From: Mycetocola zhujimingii | GTDB lineage: Bacteria > Actinomycetota > Actinomycetes > Actinomycetales > Microbacteriaceae | NCBI RefSeq assembly: GCF_003065425.1 | Contig: NZ_CP026949.1 | Span: 124,001 to 188,000 of the forward strand | DNA: 64,000 nt | Direction of reading: 5' to 3' | Shown here: positions 17,341 to 25,670 of the stretch, one piece after another | Numbering within the stretch: the stretch's first letter is position 1 | Layout of the letters: each line of letters opens with the position of its first letter | Program-made: the position numbers and the translations under genes | The notes under the pieces: generated by a model | Databases searched by the model: none | What the model saw: only the letters and a program-made list of their open reading frames with translations | Told to the model about the DNA's origin: nothing

Positions 17341-18624
17341 ATGAAGTTTCGCAAAGTCCTGGCAGGTGCCGCCTGTGCGTCCCTGGCGTTGTCGCTCGCC
17401 GCGTGCAGTTCGGACGACCCGAACGCCTCAGGTGCGGGTTCTGGCGATGTCGAGTCTGGAACCGTCCGTATGTGGGTGATGGAGGGCTCGCTCACCGAAG
17501 AATCCCAGAAGTTCCTCGCCGAAGAATTCGCCGATGCGAACCCGGGAAGTGAACTGAAGATCGAGGTCCAGCAGTGGGACGGCATCGTCTCGAAGCTGCA
17601 GACATCCCTCGCATCGAAGAATGAGAGCCCCGACCTGGTCGAGATAGGGAACACACAGACCACCACGTTCACCACGGTCGGCGCGTTCGCCGACGTGACG
17701 GACATGAAGGACGAACTCGGTGGCGACAGCCTCATTCCGTCGTTCGTTGACGCATCCACTGTTGACGAGAAGATCTACGCGTATCCCTTCTACGCCGGTG
17801 CACGCGCCGTGTATTACCGGACCGATCTCTTCGAGCAGGCGGGAATCGCCGTCCCGACGACAACCGAGAAGTTCCTCGACGCGGTCGTCACACTGCAGGA
17901 GAAAAACCCGGAGGCAAACCCTGACTTCTCCGGAATGTATCTCGCGGCGGTTGACCCGCACGGTGTCGAGTCCTACCTGTTCCCGCAGGGTTTCGAATAC
18001 GCGAAGCAGGACGGCGACGAGTGGGTCGGCCAGACGTCCACACCTGACTCGATCGAGGCGCTCACGTCTCTGCAGAACCTGTTCCAGAACGGCACGAAGT
18101 ATGCCCTTGACTCGCAGGCGGGTCAGAAGACCTTCGAGCGGTACTTCAACGAAGGCAAGACCGGCGTCCTGATCGGTACCGGAAACATCGGAACCAAGAT
18201 CGACCAGGCCCTGTGGGATGAAGGAAAGGTCGGGGTGTTCGCCATCCCGTCTGACGAGCCCGGTGAGCCCGGCGCCACCTTCGCCGGTGGCTCAAACATT
18301 GGTCTCGCTGCCAACTCCCAGAACCCGGAGCTCGCCAGGAAAGCCCTCGAAACCGTCTTCGGTGAGCCCTTCCAGAAGCAGCTGGCTGGAGAGGGATGGG
18401 TACCGGGAAACACGGACTATGCCGACGAGGTAGCGGGAGCGTTCGGTGAGATTGCGGGCGACGTCATCACGAAGTCCAAGCTCACCCCCAACAGCCCGGA
18501 ATGGGGCGTCGCTTTCGGAAGTACCCAGTTGAACGAGTTCTTTACCCGGATCGCCAAGGGTGAGGACGTCGAAACGGTGGCCAAGTCGTTCGACGAGCAG
18601 CTGAGCGCCGCTCTCAACAAGTAA
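17341..18624 (+). CDS. Sugar ABC transporter substrate-binding lipoprotein (chitobiose/GlcNAc type, inferred)
   Basis: A 427-residue extracellular binding protein of family 1 (MalE/DasA-like). The signal peptide ends in the lipobox LSLAAC with Cys22, so the mature protein is a membrane-anchored lipoprotein. GGAG is five bases before the ATG; an in-frame GTG two codons upstream is possible. It heads the operon with two permeases and a GH20 hexosaminidase, which points to N-acetylglucosamine oligomers as cargo. Direct sequence proof of the ligand is not possible by eye. Confidence 0.9.
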   Translation: MKFRKVLAGAACASLALSLAACSSDDPNASGAGSGDVESGTVRMWVMEGSLTEESQKFLAEEFADANPGSELKIEVQQWDGIVSKLQTSLASKNESPDLVEIGNTQTTTFTTVGAFADVTDMKDELGGDSLIPSFVDASTVDEKIYAYPFYAGARAVYYRTDLFEQAGIAVPTTTEKFLDAVVTLQEKNPEANPDFSGMYLAAVDPHGVESYLFPQGFEYAKQDGDEWVGQTSTPDSIEALTSLQNLFQNGTKYALDSQAGQKTFERYFNEGKTGVLIGTGNIGTKIDQALWDEGKVGVFAIPSDEPGEPGATFAGGSNIGLAANSQNPELARKALETVFGEPFQKQLAGEGWVPGNTDYADEVAGAFGEIAGDVITKSKLTPNSPEWGVAFGSTQLNEFFTRIAKGEDVETVAKSFDEQLSAALNK

Positions 18625-18644
18625 GCGGAAGTACAACCAGCATC

Positions 18645-19622
18645 ATGACCCAGACGACAGCCCGGCCAGCTCCGGCGCCCGAAAAACGCTCAGTTCGGCT
18701 CAAGCCGATGAGCCGAACCGTGCAGAACCGAGGCAGGAAGCTCACCCCGTGGATGCTTCTCGCTCCCGCGACCATCATGGTTGCGGTGGCACTCGGTTAC
18801 CCGCTTGTGCGACAGATGATCATGTCATTCCAGCACTTCGGGCTCGCACAGCAATTCGGGCAGCCAGCGGAGTGGGCCGGGCTGTCGAACTACGTCACGA
18901 TCCTCACCGATCCGTACTTCTGGAGCGTCTTCCTCAAGTCGCTCGCCTTCTGCGCCTGGACCGCCGGCATCACGATGCTTCTCGGGGTCGCCTTCGCCGT
19001 GCTCATGCTGCGTCTCAACCGCGTTGTCCGGATGATCTTCAACACGACGCTCATCGTGGTGTGGGCGATGCCGGCACTTGCCTCTCTCACCGTGTGGCAG
19101 TGGCTCGTCGACCCACGCTCAGGGCTCCTCAACCACGCGCTGACGTCGATCGGACTCGAGGGATTCACAAACTTCAACTGGCTGGGCGGCAGCTACTGGA
19201 CCTTCTTCCTCATCGCATCTGCCGTCATCATCTGGTCGTCGCTCCCTCTCGTCGCCATCACGATCTATGCGGCACTTGCCCAGGTGCCGAAGGAAGTGCT
19301 CGAAGCATCCGAGATCGATGGCGCGTCGCATTTCCAGCAAATCGGCAGGATCATGCTTCCGATGATCGGCCCGGTCATCTCGCTCATCGGAGTGCTGCAG
19401 GTCATCTGGGACCTGCGCGTCTTCACCCAGATCTATGTTCTGCAACAGGCCGGCGGTATTGCGAGTGAAACGAACCTGCTCGGCACCTACGTCTACGAGA
19501 CCGGCATCGCCCAGGGTGACTACGGCGTCGCATCGGCACTGGCAATGGTCATTCTCGCCCTGACGCTCGTCCTCACCAGTCGCTACCTCATAATGCTCTA
19601 CCGCCAGGGAGGCATGTCCTGA
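18645..19622 (+). CDS. Sugar ABC transporter permease, MalF-type
   Basis: A 325-residue inner-membrane permease with about six hydrophobic helices, the first around residues 32-55. The EAA loop, which contacts the ATPase, reads EVLEASEIDGASHFQQIGRI. The N-terminus is a basic Pro/Arg-rich cytoplasmic tail. It starts 20 bases after the binding-protein stop and its TGA overlaps the next ATG by one base, so the operon is tight. Confidence 0.92.
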   Translation: MTQTTARPAPAPEKRSVRLKPMSRTVQNRGRKLTPWMLLAPATIMVAVALGYPLVRQMIMSFQHFGLAQQFGQPAEWAGLSNYVTILTDPYFWSVFLKSLAFCAWTAGITMLLGVAFAVLMLRLNRVVRMIFNTTLIVVWAMPALASLTVWQWLVDPRSGLLNHALTSIGLEGFTNFNWLGGSYWTFFLIASAVIIWSSLPLVAITIYAALAQVPKEVLEASEIDGASHFQQIGRIMLPMIGPVISLIGVLQVIWDLRVFTQIYVLQQAGGIASETNLLGTYVYETGIAQGDYGVASALAMVILALTLVLTSRYLIMLYRQGGMS

Positions 19623-20524
19623 TGACGTCGCAAACCGCACTCGTCGCTCGCAACCTCGCGACAGGATCGCCCCGGAACGCCGGCGGCCCGAAGCGAAAGC
19701 GCGCTGGCAAACACCCGCTCGCCAACCTCACCGGCGTTCTCCTCTCACTCCTCTGGCTAATCCCGGTCTACTGGATGGTGAACTCGGCGTTCCAGTCGGA
19801 ATCCGAACTGATGTCGTCGCCGCCGCACCTCGTGCCGCACGCGTTCACCTGGGACAACTTCCTGTCAGCGTTCACCAACGCGTACTTCTGGCCGGCGCTG
19901 CGCGCCTCGCTGATCGCGGCGTCGCTTACCGTCGTTTTCGCGTCAGGTGCTGCGTTGCTCGCGGCGTTCGCGCTGTCGAGGTTCCGCTTCCGTGGACGTA
20001 CGGTCATGATCATCGCGATCCTCATCGTCCAGATGATCCCGGCCGAGGCGCTCTTCATCTCCCAGTACCGGATGCTCGACGGGTGGGGACTGCTCAACTC
20101 GGTGATCGGGTTGTCCGTGCTCTACATCGGAACCATCGTCCCGTTTGTCGCCTGGATGATGCGCGGGTTCGTGGACGGCATCCCGATCGAGCTGGAAGAA
20201 GCCGCGATGGTAGACGGATGCTCGAGGGCAGGTGCCTTCCGCCGCATCACGCTCCCGCTCCTGGCGCCGGGCATCGTCTCCACCTCGGTCTTCGGCTTCC
20301 TGTTCGCGTGGAACGAATACACGCTCGCTCTCATCGTCCTGTCGAAGGACTCCTCCGTGACGCTGCCGATCTGGCTGCAGTCCTTCCAGCAAGGGCTCAA
20401 GGCCACGGATTGGGGCGGCGTCATGGCGGGTGCGACATTGATCGCTATCCCGGTGATCATCCTGTTCATCGTCGTGCAGAACAAGATCTCCACTGGCATG
20501 GTCGCAGGGGCGGTCAAGGGATGA
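19622..20524 (+). CDS. Sugar ABC transporter permease, MalG-type
   Basis: A 300-residue permease with a first helix at about residues 38-60 and the EAA loop EEAAMVDGCSRAGAFRRI. Its start overlaps the previous stop by one base and its own stop overlaps the hexosaminidase start by four bases. No ATP-binding subunit is encoded in the operon, as in DasABC-type systems that rely on a shared MsiK ATPase. Confidence 0.92.
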   Translation: MTSQTALVARNLATGSPRNAGGPKRKRAGKHPLANLTGVLLSLLWLIPVYWMVNSAFQSESELMSSPPHLVPHAFTWDNFLSAFTNAYFWPALRASLIAASLTVVFASGAALLAAFALSRFRFRGRTVMIIAILIVQMIPAEALFISQYRMLDGWGLLNSVIGLSVLYIGTIVPFVAWMMRGFVDGIPIELEEAAMVDGCSRAGAFRRITLPLLAPGIVSTSVFGFLFAWNEYTLALIVLSKDSSVTLPIWLQSFQQGLKATDWGGVMAGATLIAIPVIILFIVVQNKISTGMVAGAVKG

Positions 20525-21801
20525 CGCCCGGCACTCTCCCCGCCGCAGAGGTGGGGCCTGTCAACGGCAGGCAGCCGCGCGTCGAGTGGCGCGGCCTGAT
20601 GCTCGACTCGGCGAGGACCCGGTTTCCGGTATCGGTGATCAAACAGGTCATCACCCTCGCGGCGCGCTACGGGTTCAATCGGTTGCACTGGCACCTGACC
20701 GACGACCAGGGCTGGCGGTTCGAGGTTCCCGGGTATCCGGGCCTCACCGAGAGCGCTGCCTTCCTTCCGCGCGGCGACTTCGACGACTATGACTCACTGC
20801 TCGGTGATTCGAGGCAGCGTGCGATCGATGAGGCCGCAGACAAGTGGACGAACGGCTACTACTCGGACGAGGAGATCGCAGACGTCGTTGCGCACGCATC
20901 GACTCACTCGGTCGTCATCGTCCCCGAGGTCGATGTTCCCGGCCACATGATGGCCGCGATCAGGGCATACCCGGAGCTCGGTCGTCCTGAAGGGCTCCCT
21001 CTGCCGACGCAGTCGATGCGCGAACACATGTGGTGGCCTGCGCGCAACGACCTTCTGTGGCCGACGGACGCGGCGCGCGAATTTCTCGCCGCTGTCATGC
21101 GGCGGATAGCCGAACTGTTCCCCGGCCCGTATGTGCACATCGGCGGCGATGAGTGCGCCTATCAGCAGTGGTCGTCCGATCCCGACATCGACGACTGGAT
21201 CCGGAAGCGCGGGTTGTCACGGGTCGAGGACCTGCAAACGTGGTTCATGGACGACGCCACCCGTGTACTGCGTGAGAACGGGAAGTCCGTTGCCGTGTGG
21301 GACGAAGCGTGCGAGATTTCGGATGCCGACGACATGCTTGTGGTGGCCTGGGATGAAGAGCGCGGGATGGAACGGGTCTCGCGAGCACGGCAGCGGTATG
21401 TCTTCGCCGACGCGCGCACCCTGTATCTGAACCGCGTTGATCCTGACGCAGGGGAGGACCAGAAGGGAATGGTTCCGGCGATCTCGGTCGACGACATCCT
21501 GTCGGCGCCATGGGAGGAGTCGTACGACGAGCGCTGTGTCGGAATCCAGGCGTGCGTCTGGTCCGAATTCGTTCTCGACGGCGCCGACCTCATGTCAATG
21601 CTTTTTCCGCGGCTGCTCGCCGTTTCCGAACGGATCTGGAATCCAGAACTCGACCCGAGTGAGACGCGCGAGAGAATCCGGCGGGAGTACGACGTGCTGG
21701 CAGCATCTGGAGTGCTGGAAACGCACCAGGAGGCTTACGCCGCGACGGCGCTGGCGAATCAGCCGCAGGACGTCGCGCTGGCTCAGTCGCCCGCCCGTTG
21801 A
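20521..21801 (+). CDS. Beta-N-acetylhexosaminidase, GH20, cytoplasmic
   Basis: A 426-residue glycoside hydrolase family 20 enzyme removing terminal GlcNAc. The catalytic pair Asp210-Glu211 lies in VHIGGDECAY. Other conserved parts are NRLHWHLTDDQGWR, PEVDVPGHM and GIQACVWSE. There is no signal peptide and no N-terminal GH20b domain, so the enzyme starts almost directly at the barrel and must work on imported disaccharide in the cytoplasm. The ATG overlaps the permease stop by four bases. Its last 19 bases overlap, tail to tail, the end of the phytochrome gene. Confidence 0.92.
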   Translation: MTPGTLPAAEVGPVNGRQPRVEWRGLMLDSARTRFPVSVIKQVITLAARYGFNRLHWHLTDDQGWRFEVPGYPGLTESAAFLPRGDFDDYDSLLGDSRQRAIDEAADKWTNGYYSDEEIADVVAHASTHSVVIVPEVDVPGHMMAAIRAYPELGRPEGLPLPTQSMREHMWWPARNDLLWPTDAAREFLAAVMRRIAELFPGPYVHIGGDECAYQQWSSDPDIDDWIRKRGLSRVEDLQTWFMDDATRVLRENGKSVAVWDEACEISDADDMLVVAWDEERGMERVSRARQRYVFADARTLYLNRVDPDAGEDQKGMVPAISVDDILSAPWEESYDERCVGIQACVWSEFVLDGADLMSMLFPRLLAVSERIWNPELDPSETRERIRREYDVLAASGVLETHQEAYAATALANQPQDVALAQSPAR

Positions 21802-23801
21802 CGGCGGCGCGCCTTCGCCCGGTACATCTCCACGTCTGCTCTCTGAAGCATTTCGGAGGCCTCCGTGTCGCGCGACGCGACCGTGGTGCCGACGGATGCG
21901 GTCATGGCGAGCGACACGGAGCCGATGGTGATGGGGGCGGCTATCGACCGACGCACGCGGGCAGCGATCGCCTCTGACTCTTCATCGCCGGAGAGTTCGC
22001 AGAGCACGACGAATTCGTCACCGCCGAGCCGGGCGACGAGGTCGTCTGCCCGTGTCGCGGAAACGATGCGCTGGCCGACAAGCGTGAGCAGCGAATCGCC
22101 GACGTCGTGTCCGTATGTGTCGTTGACGCCCTTGAATCCGTCGAGATCGATGAAGAGAAGGCTGAGCTGGTTCGCGGTGCTTTCGCTGCTCAACGCGAGT
22201 TCGAGCTGGGCGATGAGGTTGCGGCGATTGGGTAATCCCGTCAGCGCATCGAAAAGGGCAAGGCGCGCGAGGTTGGACTCGGCCCTCCTGAGCAGCGCGC
22301 CTTCGAGGTCGCGCGCCAGTTCGACCGCTTCCAGGACGAGCTCTCCCCATGGCTCTGCGGTGTCTGTGACGCTGTCGGTCCAGGACGAGAACGACGTGCG
22401 CGGTGAGAGCACTGTTTCGCGGTTGGTGCTCGACTGGTCGCCGAGCCAGTGGACGTTGCGCAGGATCTCGTTCCGGAAGAAGGCCAGGTAGTCGCCGTTG
22501 CCGCCGATACTGACGACAAACACTCCGGCGGAGGTCGCCCCGATCGCCGCCAGGTCGGGATGCTCCACAGCGATGGCGTCGCTGGCGAACGGCTCGCCCG
22601 GCGAGGTGCGTTCGGCGTGTGCGATGAGATGCTCGATCTCATCCGGCACGTCGCCCGCCGTGGCGCTCACGCCACCGATGCGGACCGAAACCCCGTCAGC
22701 GCTGATCACGTCGCGGACGGTGACCCGGCCACGAACAAGTGACTCGGCCAGGTCGCCGGCGGCAGCGAGCTCGCTCATCAGCTGCGACCGAGTGCTTCGG
22801 ATTGCCACCTGCCTGGTCAGCTGAGCGACCCGCTCCAGCGCGCTGAGCTGGAGCGCGACGTGGTTGGCGAGTACTTCGAGGCCGCTGCGCAGCAGGAATG
22901 GTATTCGCAGAACGCCGCGGTGCGCGCAGGTGATCATGCCGATGAGCTGGCCGTGCCGCACCATCGAGATGGACAGCGTTGACTCCTGTCCCATATTGCT
23001 CATGAACTGAAGATGATGGGGTGACACGCTGCGCAACTCGGCATTGCTGAGGTCGAGCCGGAACTGAACAGGTTCGTCGGCATCCGTGACCAGTTCGACG
23101 CTCGATCGTGAGGTGCCGACGATCGCGCGGGAGAGTTTGGTGAGATACAGCTCCCTGGCTTGCGCGGGGATATCCGACGCCGGGAAATGGAGCCCGCCGT
23201 AGGATTCCATGCCGTCCGCGTGGTCATCAGCGAGGATCTCTCCGTGGCCGTCCGGGTGGAAGTGGTACACCATCACCCGGTCGAAACCGGTGAGTTTGCG
23301 GAGCCCTGCCGCGGTGTCGGCACGGAGGTCCCTGACCGCCTTACTCAGCGTGAGCCTGTGGATCAGCGCGTTCAACGCCGAGGTCGACAGCGTCGATGGG
23401 GTGGAGAGCACCGGCTCAAGCTCAACGATCACGAACCCGTCGACGGTGTGCACGATGGCGTCAAACGAACGCTCTCCGATGGCGAGGGACAGCGGGTTGA
23501 GTTCCGCCGGGGCCGCGGCAACGGATGCCCGAACCTCGCGTTCGAACGCGGCCCCGGCGATCTCCGTGAGAGAGAGGCCGAGCACCGCAGAGGCCGTGCC
23601 CATGATCTCTTGGCAGTTCGAACTCGCGATCCTCACGACGAAGGTCAGCGGATCGAGGGCCATCAGGGCGCCGTGTGGCTGAATCGACCCCGGCGTGCGA
23701 ATCGGTTCCTGCGCGCACTGTTCGAGGCGGAGGAGCTCGGCTGCGTCAGCGATCGTCCGGCCTGTCTCCGCAGAGACGTGGCCCGCGATTGTCGCGCTCA
23801 T
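21783..23801 (-). CDS. Bacteriophytochrome-diguanylate cyclase (PAS-GAF-PHY-GGDEF)
   Basis: A 672-residue light sensor fused to a c-di-GMP synthase. The chromophore region is complete. Cys29 precedes EPIRTPGSIQPHG, the usual biliverdin attachment site. The GAF part has MVY (Tyr179), PASDIPAQARELY (Asp210) and SPHHLQFMSNMG (His263). The PHY tongue has PRTSFSSW (468-475). The GGDEF domain spans about 512-665 with GGDEF at 593-597 and an intact inhibitory RxxD site (RADD, 584-587). There is no EAL domain. The frame extends upstream, but the ATG at 23801 has GGAAGG five bases before it and puts Cys29 where phytochromes have it. No heme oxygenase gene is in the window. Expected role: red/far-red light controls c-di-GMP level. 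Confidence 0.92.
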   Translation of the reverse strand: MSATIAGHVSAETGRTIADAAELLRLEQCAQEPIRTPGSIQPHGALMALDPLTFVVRIASSNCQEIMGTASAVLGLSLTEIAGAAFEREVRASVAAAPAELNPLSLAIGERSFDAIVHTVDGFVIVELEPVLSTPSTLSTSALNALIHRLTLSKAVRDLRADTAAGLRKLTGFDRVMVYHFHPDGHGEILADDHADGMESYGGLHFPASDIPAQARELYLTKLSRAIVGTSRSSVELVTDADEPVQFRLDLSNAELRSVSPHHLQFMSNMGQESTLSISMVRHGQLIGMITCAHRGVLRIPFLLRSGLEVLANHVALQLSALERVAQLTRQVAIRSTRSQLMSELAAAGDLAESLVRGRVTVRDVISADGVSVRIGGVSATAGDVPDEIEHLIAHAERTSPGEPFASDAIAVEHPDLAAIGATSAGVFVVSIGGNGDYLAFFRNEILRNVHWLGDQSSTNRETVLSPRTSFSSWTDSVTDTAEPWGELVLEAVELARDLEGALLRRAESNLARLALFDALTGLPNRRNLIAQLELALSSESTANQLSLLFIDLDGFKGVNDTYGHDVGDSLLTLVGQRIVSATRADDLVARLGGDEFVVLCELSGDEESEAIAARVRRSIAAPITIGSVSLAMTASVGTTVASRDTEASEMLQRADVEMYRAKARRRQRAGD

Positions 23802-23904
23802 CAGTGCCTTCCCATACTCCGAAGGTCGTGAGCACCCGCCCACCCTACCGACACCGGCTGACATTGCCCGGTACCCGCCCGCAACTCTCGCGTGCGAAAA
23901 CCCA

Positions 23905-25581
23905 CTATTCGGATTCGAGCAGCGCCATCGCGGCATTGTGGCCGCCGATGCCGGACACCGCTCCACCCCGGCGCGCGCCCGACCCGCAGAGCAGCACCCG
24001 CGGGTGGGCAGTCGCGACACCCCAGCGCGCGGCGGGAGTGTTGAGCGCAGCGTCGTCTTCGGCGAATGGCCAGTCCAGCCCGCCGTGGAAGATGTTGCCG
24101 AGCGGCATTCCCACCGCACGCTCGATGTCGAGCGTCGTCCTGGTTTCGATGCAGGGCCGGCCAGCGGCATCCGTCATGAGAAGGTCTTCGATCGGTTCGG
24201 CGAGAACCGAATTGAGCGAGGCGAGCACCGCGGCCTGCAGGCTGTCGCGCATCTCGTCGTTGTTCTCCGCCGTGACGAGTCGGGCCGGGGTCTGCAGCCC
24301 GAAGATGGTAAGCGTGTGCGCACCGGACTCGCGCAGTTCGGGCGAGAGGATCGTCGGATCGGTGAGGGAGTGGCAGTAGATCTCGCAGGGCAGCGGGTTC
24401 GGGATGCCGCCCTCAGCGGCGGAGAGGTACGCGTCGTCGAGTTGCGACCACGACTCGTTGATGTGGAAGGTGCCGCCGAACGCGGCTTCACCGGTCACGG
24501 CCGCATCCCGCAACTTCGGCAGCCGCGAGAGCAGGAGGTTCACCTTGACCTGGGCGCCCTCGCGGGACGTGTTCGGGTTCGCCGCCGCGGCCGACCCCAC
24601 GCCGAACGGTCGCGCCTCGAAGACGCCGACGGACGGTTCCCCTGCCGCGAGCTGTTCACGCCCGTAACTGACCTCGGTACCAGTAGCGAGCAGCCGGTCG
24701 AGCACGGCTGGCGCGACGTTCGAGAGGATCCACTGGGCGCGCACCTCGAGTTCGGAGCCGCCCTGCCGATACCGCACGACCCCGGCCGGGTCGACCGCCG
24801 TCACCTCCGCTCCGGTGACGAGTGTCGCACCGGCCTTGCGGGCGGCCAGGCCGAGTTCGGCGGTCACGGCTCCCATGCCACCAACCGGTACGTCCCAGTC
24901 GCCGGTGCCACCGCCGATGAGGTGGTAGAGGAAGCAGATGTTCTGCTGGAGGTCGGCGTCTGTGGCCCGGGCAAACGTGCCGATGAGCGCGTCGGTGAGG
25001 ACAACGCCCCTCACGACGTCGTTCTGCAGGTTCCGCGCGATGACGTCGCCGATCGGACGATCGATCATCGCATCCCAGACCGCAGCACCGCCGGCATCCG
25101 TCACCAGCCGCTTCGCCTCCGACCGCGTGAGCAGCGGCGCGGTCATCGTCGGCCAGAGCGCCTGGGTGAGTACGCGGCAGTGCTCGTAGAACCGCTCAAA
25201 GAGGTCGAATTCGGTGTCGGCAGCTCCGATCCGGAGAAAGGATGCCGCGGTGGCAGCCGGATCGTCGTTGTCGACGAGCAGCCCGCGCGTCGGATCGGCG
25301 GGATCGGGCGTGTACGACGAATACCTGCGACGCGCGAGCGTGATGTCGAGCCCGAGGTCGTCAATGATCCGCTGAGGCAGGAGACTCACGAGGTAGGAGT
25401 AGCGCGACAGCCACGCCTCAACGCCCTCGAACGCCTGGGCGGAGACCGCCGCGCCACCGACGGCATCCAGCCGCTCAAGGAGCAGCACCCGCTTGCCCGC
25501 CTTGCCGAGGTAGGCCGCCGCGACGAGACCGTTGTGGCCCCCGCCGACGATGACCGCGTCGTACGTCTCGATTGTCGTCAT
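23905..25581 (-). CDS. Phytoene desaturase-like FAD/NAD(P)-dependent oxidoreductase
   Basis: A 558-residue amine-oxidase/phytoene-desaturase-fold flavoprotein. The N-terminal dinucleotide site is DAVIVGGGHNGLVAAAYLGK followed by GGAAVSAQ. The C-terminus has LLCGSGARRGGAVSGIGGHN. It is closer to the PYROXD2/CrtI-like group than to verified CrtI, and no other carotenoid gene is adjacent, so its substrate is unknown. It lies on the same strand as the phytochrome gene, 103 bases upstream. The ATG at 25581 is six bases after a CAGACT box; 18 further upstream codons are possible but overlap the palindromic element. Confidence 0.82.
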   Translation of the reverse strand: MTTIETYDAVIVGGGHNGLVAAAYLGKAGKRVLLLERLDAVGGAAVSAQAFEGVEAWLSRYSYLVSLLPQRIIDDLGLDITLARRRYSSYTPDPADPTRGLLVDNDDPAATAASFLRIGAADTEFDLFERFYEHCRVLTQALWPTMTAPLLTRSEAKRLVTDAGGAAVWDAMIDRPIGDVIARNLQNDVVRGVVLTDALIGTFARATDADLQQNICFLYHLIGGGTGDWDVPVGGMGAVTAELGLAARKAGATLVTGAEVTAVDPAGVVRYRQGGSELEVRAQWILSNVAPAVLDRLLATGTEVSYGREQLAAGEPSVGVFEARPFGVGSAAAANPNTSREGAQVKVNLLLSRLPKLRDAAVTGEAAFGGTFHINESWSQLDDAYLSAAEGGIPNPLPCEIYCHSLTDPTILSPELRESGAHTLTIFGLQTPARLVTAENNDEMRDSLQAAVLASLNSVLAEPIEDLLMTDAAGRPCIETRTTLDIERAVGMPLGNIFHGGLDWPFAEDDAALNTPAARWGVATAHPRVLLCGSGARRGGAVSGIGGHNAAMALLESE

Positions 25582-25587
25582 GCCGCG

Positions 25588-25593
25588 AGTCTG
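25588..25593 (-). promoter_or_regulatory. Possible -10 box of a leaderless promoter for the phytoene desaturase-like gene
   Basis: CAGACT on the minus strand, six bases before the ATG at 25581. It is weaker than the other boxes because it lacks the leading T. Confidence 0.3.
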
Positions 25594-25605
25594 CCACGCC
25601 GGCCA

Positions 25606-25664
25606 CGAGTTGCTGAGATTGCATGGGTCCGCCATCGTCTGACCCGTGCAAAGCCAGCAACTCG
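25606..25664. repeat. 59-nt palindromic element, family 2, copy 2
   Basis: Same length and arm ends as the element at 13450-13508: CGAGTTGCTG opens it and CAGCAACTCG closes it. Three internal arm positions no longer pair. The inner stem has changed on both sides (GGGTC/GACCC here, GGTT/AACC in copy 1), which suggests the hairpin is maintained. It lies seven bases after the LysR gene's stop. Confidence 0.75.
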
Positions 25665-25670
25665 CGGCGG

